A program made the translations under genes and the position numbers. From an uncultured Halomicronema sp. (GTDB lineage: Bacteria > Cyanobacteriota > Cyanobacteriia > Phormidesmidales > Phormidesmidaceae), in the NCBI GenBank assembly GCA_937897665.1, contig CALCPB010000251.1:1-5271 (forward strand): 5,271 nucleotides of DNA. Direction: 5' to 3'. Below, in pieces: positions 4,269 to 5,271 of this stretch. Below the pieces are notes generated by a model, which saw only the letters and a program-made list of their open reading frames with translations, was not told the DNA's origin and made no database searches. Position 1 is the first letter of the stretch. Each line of letters begins with the position of its first letter.

Positions 4269-5271
4269 TCGTGCCGCTCAGCGAACCTTGAGACGCTCCA
4301 AGGCGTCCCTCGATCAAATCGCGATGGCGTTGATGGTGGGGTTAGTGGTGCTTGCCTTTTTACTCGTCGTTTTGGGCGATCATGCCACTGTTAAGGTGCG
4401 CGATTTTTCCTGGCAGGCGCATACCGTCGGCGCGGATAATATCGCGTTTGCCATCACGTTTACGCGCCCGATGGACCCTGAAACGGTGGAGGCAAATCTG
4501 CAAATTGAGCCGCCTTTGCCAGGCCGGGTGAGCTGGGCAGGGCGCCGCTTGGCCTATACCCTAGATGTGCCCATCCCCTACGGCGAAACCTATGAGGTAC
4601 GGTTGCCAGAAGCCCGCGATCGCTTCTCGATCGGGCAGGCCACTGCCACCCAGTTTGAGCCCTTTACGGGTAGCTTTCAAAGTCGTGATCGAGCGATTGC
4701 CTATATCGGTACCCAAGCTGATGAAGCGGGCCGTCTGATGTTGATCAACTTCTCGCAAGCGGGGGAAACGATAGCGCTGACCCCGCCCGATTTGACCGTA
4801 CTCGACTTTGAGCCTTACCCCTTGGGCGATCGTCTGCTGTTTTCTGCCGTGCCGACCGCAGCGGACGTCTCCGGCAGTTCCACTGCTTCCCTTTTTACGG
4901 TCGCAACGGGCTTAGCCCCGCTGGCCCCAGAACAATCTTTAACCGAAGCGGTTAACGTCTCGTTTGCTCCCGACGCAGCCGGTACTCTAACGCCGATTCT
5001 CGATGACGATGAGTACCAAAATCTAGCGTTTGACCTCGCTCCCAATGGCAAAAAGATTGTGGTGCAGCGGGTGAACCCCAACTCACCGAGCGATTTTGGG
5101 CCGTGGGTGATTCCCGAAGGCGAGGCCCCCCAGCGGCTAGACACTGAGCCCGGCGGCGAGTTTTTGATCGGGCCAGACAGCCAAACGCTGCTGCTGCTGC
5201 AGGGACAAGGCACCGCTATCATTCCGCTCGACTTGCAGGCAGAGGGTGCGATCGCCGCTGACCCGCTTGAC
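4258..5271 (+). CDS. Membrane-anchored Ig-like/propeller-like protein, partial
   Basis: An open frame of at least 338 codons, unbroken to the window end, so the C-terminus is missing. A short basic N-terminus (RAAQRTLRRSK, residues 5-15) is followed by one hydrophobic segment (about 21-40), which predicts a single-pass protein with an extracytoplasmic body. Residues about 45-117 resemble a bacterial Ig-like domain of the SbsA/Big_5 kind: ITFTRPMDPETV (66-77), a mid WAGRRLAYT (93-101) and GETYEVRL (109-116). The rest is beta-rich with repeated strand pairs, for example AIAYIGT (146-152), GRLMLINF (158-165), DRLLFSA (191-197), AFDLAPNGKKIVV (257-269) and FLIGPDSQTLLLL (302-314). This resembles WD40/TolB-type propeller blades, but the assignment is tentative. 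The ATG overlaps the preceding stop by 11 bp, with GGAG at 4241-4244, so translation is probably coupled to the permease partner. I do not recognise a specific family; function unknown. Confidence 0.8.
   Translation, partial: MSFNRAAQRTLRRSKASLDQIAMALMVGLVVLAFLLVVLGDHATVKVRDFSWQAHTVGADNIAFAITFTRPMDPETVEANLQIEPPLPGRVSWAGRRLAYTLDVPIPYGETYEVRLPEARDRFSIGQATATQFEPFTGSFQSRDRAIAYIGTQADEAGRLMLINFSQAGETIALTPPDLTVLDFEPYPLGDRLLFSAVPTAADVSGSSTASLFTVATGLAPLAPEQSLTEAVNVSFAPDAAGTLTPILDDDEYQNLAFDLAPNGKKIVVQRVNPNSPSDFGPWVIPEGEAPQRLDTEPGGEFLIGPDSQTLLLLQGQGTAIIPLDLQAEGAIAADPLD

Larger units (their letters stand above)
1043..5255. repeat. HIP1 octamers (GCGATCGC), 11 copies
   Basis: Perfect GCGATCGC copies start at 1043, 1239, 1806, 1842, 2263, 2934, 3186, 3881, 4123, 4616 and 5248. 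All lie inside coding sequence, often read as the Ala-Ile-Ala or Arg-Asp-Arg reading frames. Fewer than one copy would be expected by chance in a window this size. HIP1 is a well-known over-represented palindrome in many cyanobacterial genomes, so this supports the taxonomic call and argues that all the genes here have long resided in the lineage. Confidence 0.9.

Noticed and set aside
5187..5203. CTG triplet run
   Set aside because: It simply encodes a short Leu run in a beta strand; four units of a common codon are not a meaningful microsatellite.
4815..5222. Minus-strand open frame of 135 codons
   Set aside because: It is antisense to the long plus-strand frame that has a membrane anchor, an Ig-like domain and translational coupling. 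Its Ser/Gly/Ala-rich product looks like a GC-driven shadow.

Overview
The window looks like a moderately GC-rich cyanobacterial chromosome. At least eleven perfect GCGATCGC octamers (the HIP1 repeat typical of many cyanobacteria) are scattered through the coding DNA. The genes have clear cyanobacterial character: a short, divergent Hfq-like protein transcribed away from dapF, and a cyanobacterial-type SurE. I cannot assign a genus.

Left part (1-1363): a minus-strand 69-residue Hfq-like gene (96-305) is divergent from dapF (506-1363, diaminopimelate epimerase), across a 200-bp spacer. Both leaders contain hairpins, and dapF has the only good Shine-Dalgarno sequence in the window. Positions 1-95 contain no recognisable gene.

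Middle (1364-2465): a 298-bp spacer after dapF is unusually structured. It holds an extended inverted repeat built on AGAAACCGGTTTCT (1392-1449), a second hairpin (1448-1479), a pair of overlapping complementary blocks (1509-1537), a good intrinsic terminator (1537-1563) and a weaker terminator-like hairpin (1572-1595). It could simply end dapF transcription or could encode a small RNA. surE (1662-2345) follows. A 20-bp imperfect tandem duplication then straddles the surE stop codon, and a 120-bp spacer carries a perfect 13-bp dyad over a -10-like hexamer.

Right part (2466-5271): three tightly packed plus-strand genes look like one operon. They encode a PF03773-type permease (YcgR/ArsP-like), its usual partner of the TIGR03943/YcgQ type (9-bp gap), and a membrane-anchored protein with an Ig-like domain followed by beta-rich, propeller-like sequence (11-bp overlap; runs off the window). 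The first two genes form a known but functionally obscure membrane pair, probably moving a metal or other small solute. The third gene may be an extracytoplasmic accessory and is the least understood part of the window. No mobile element, CRISPR array, tRNA or rRNA was seen.
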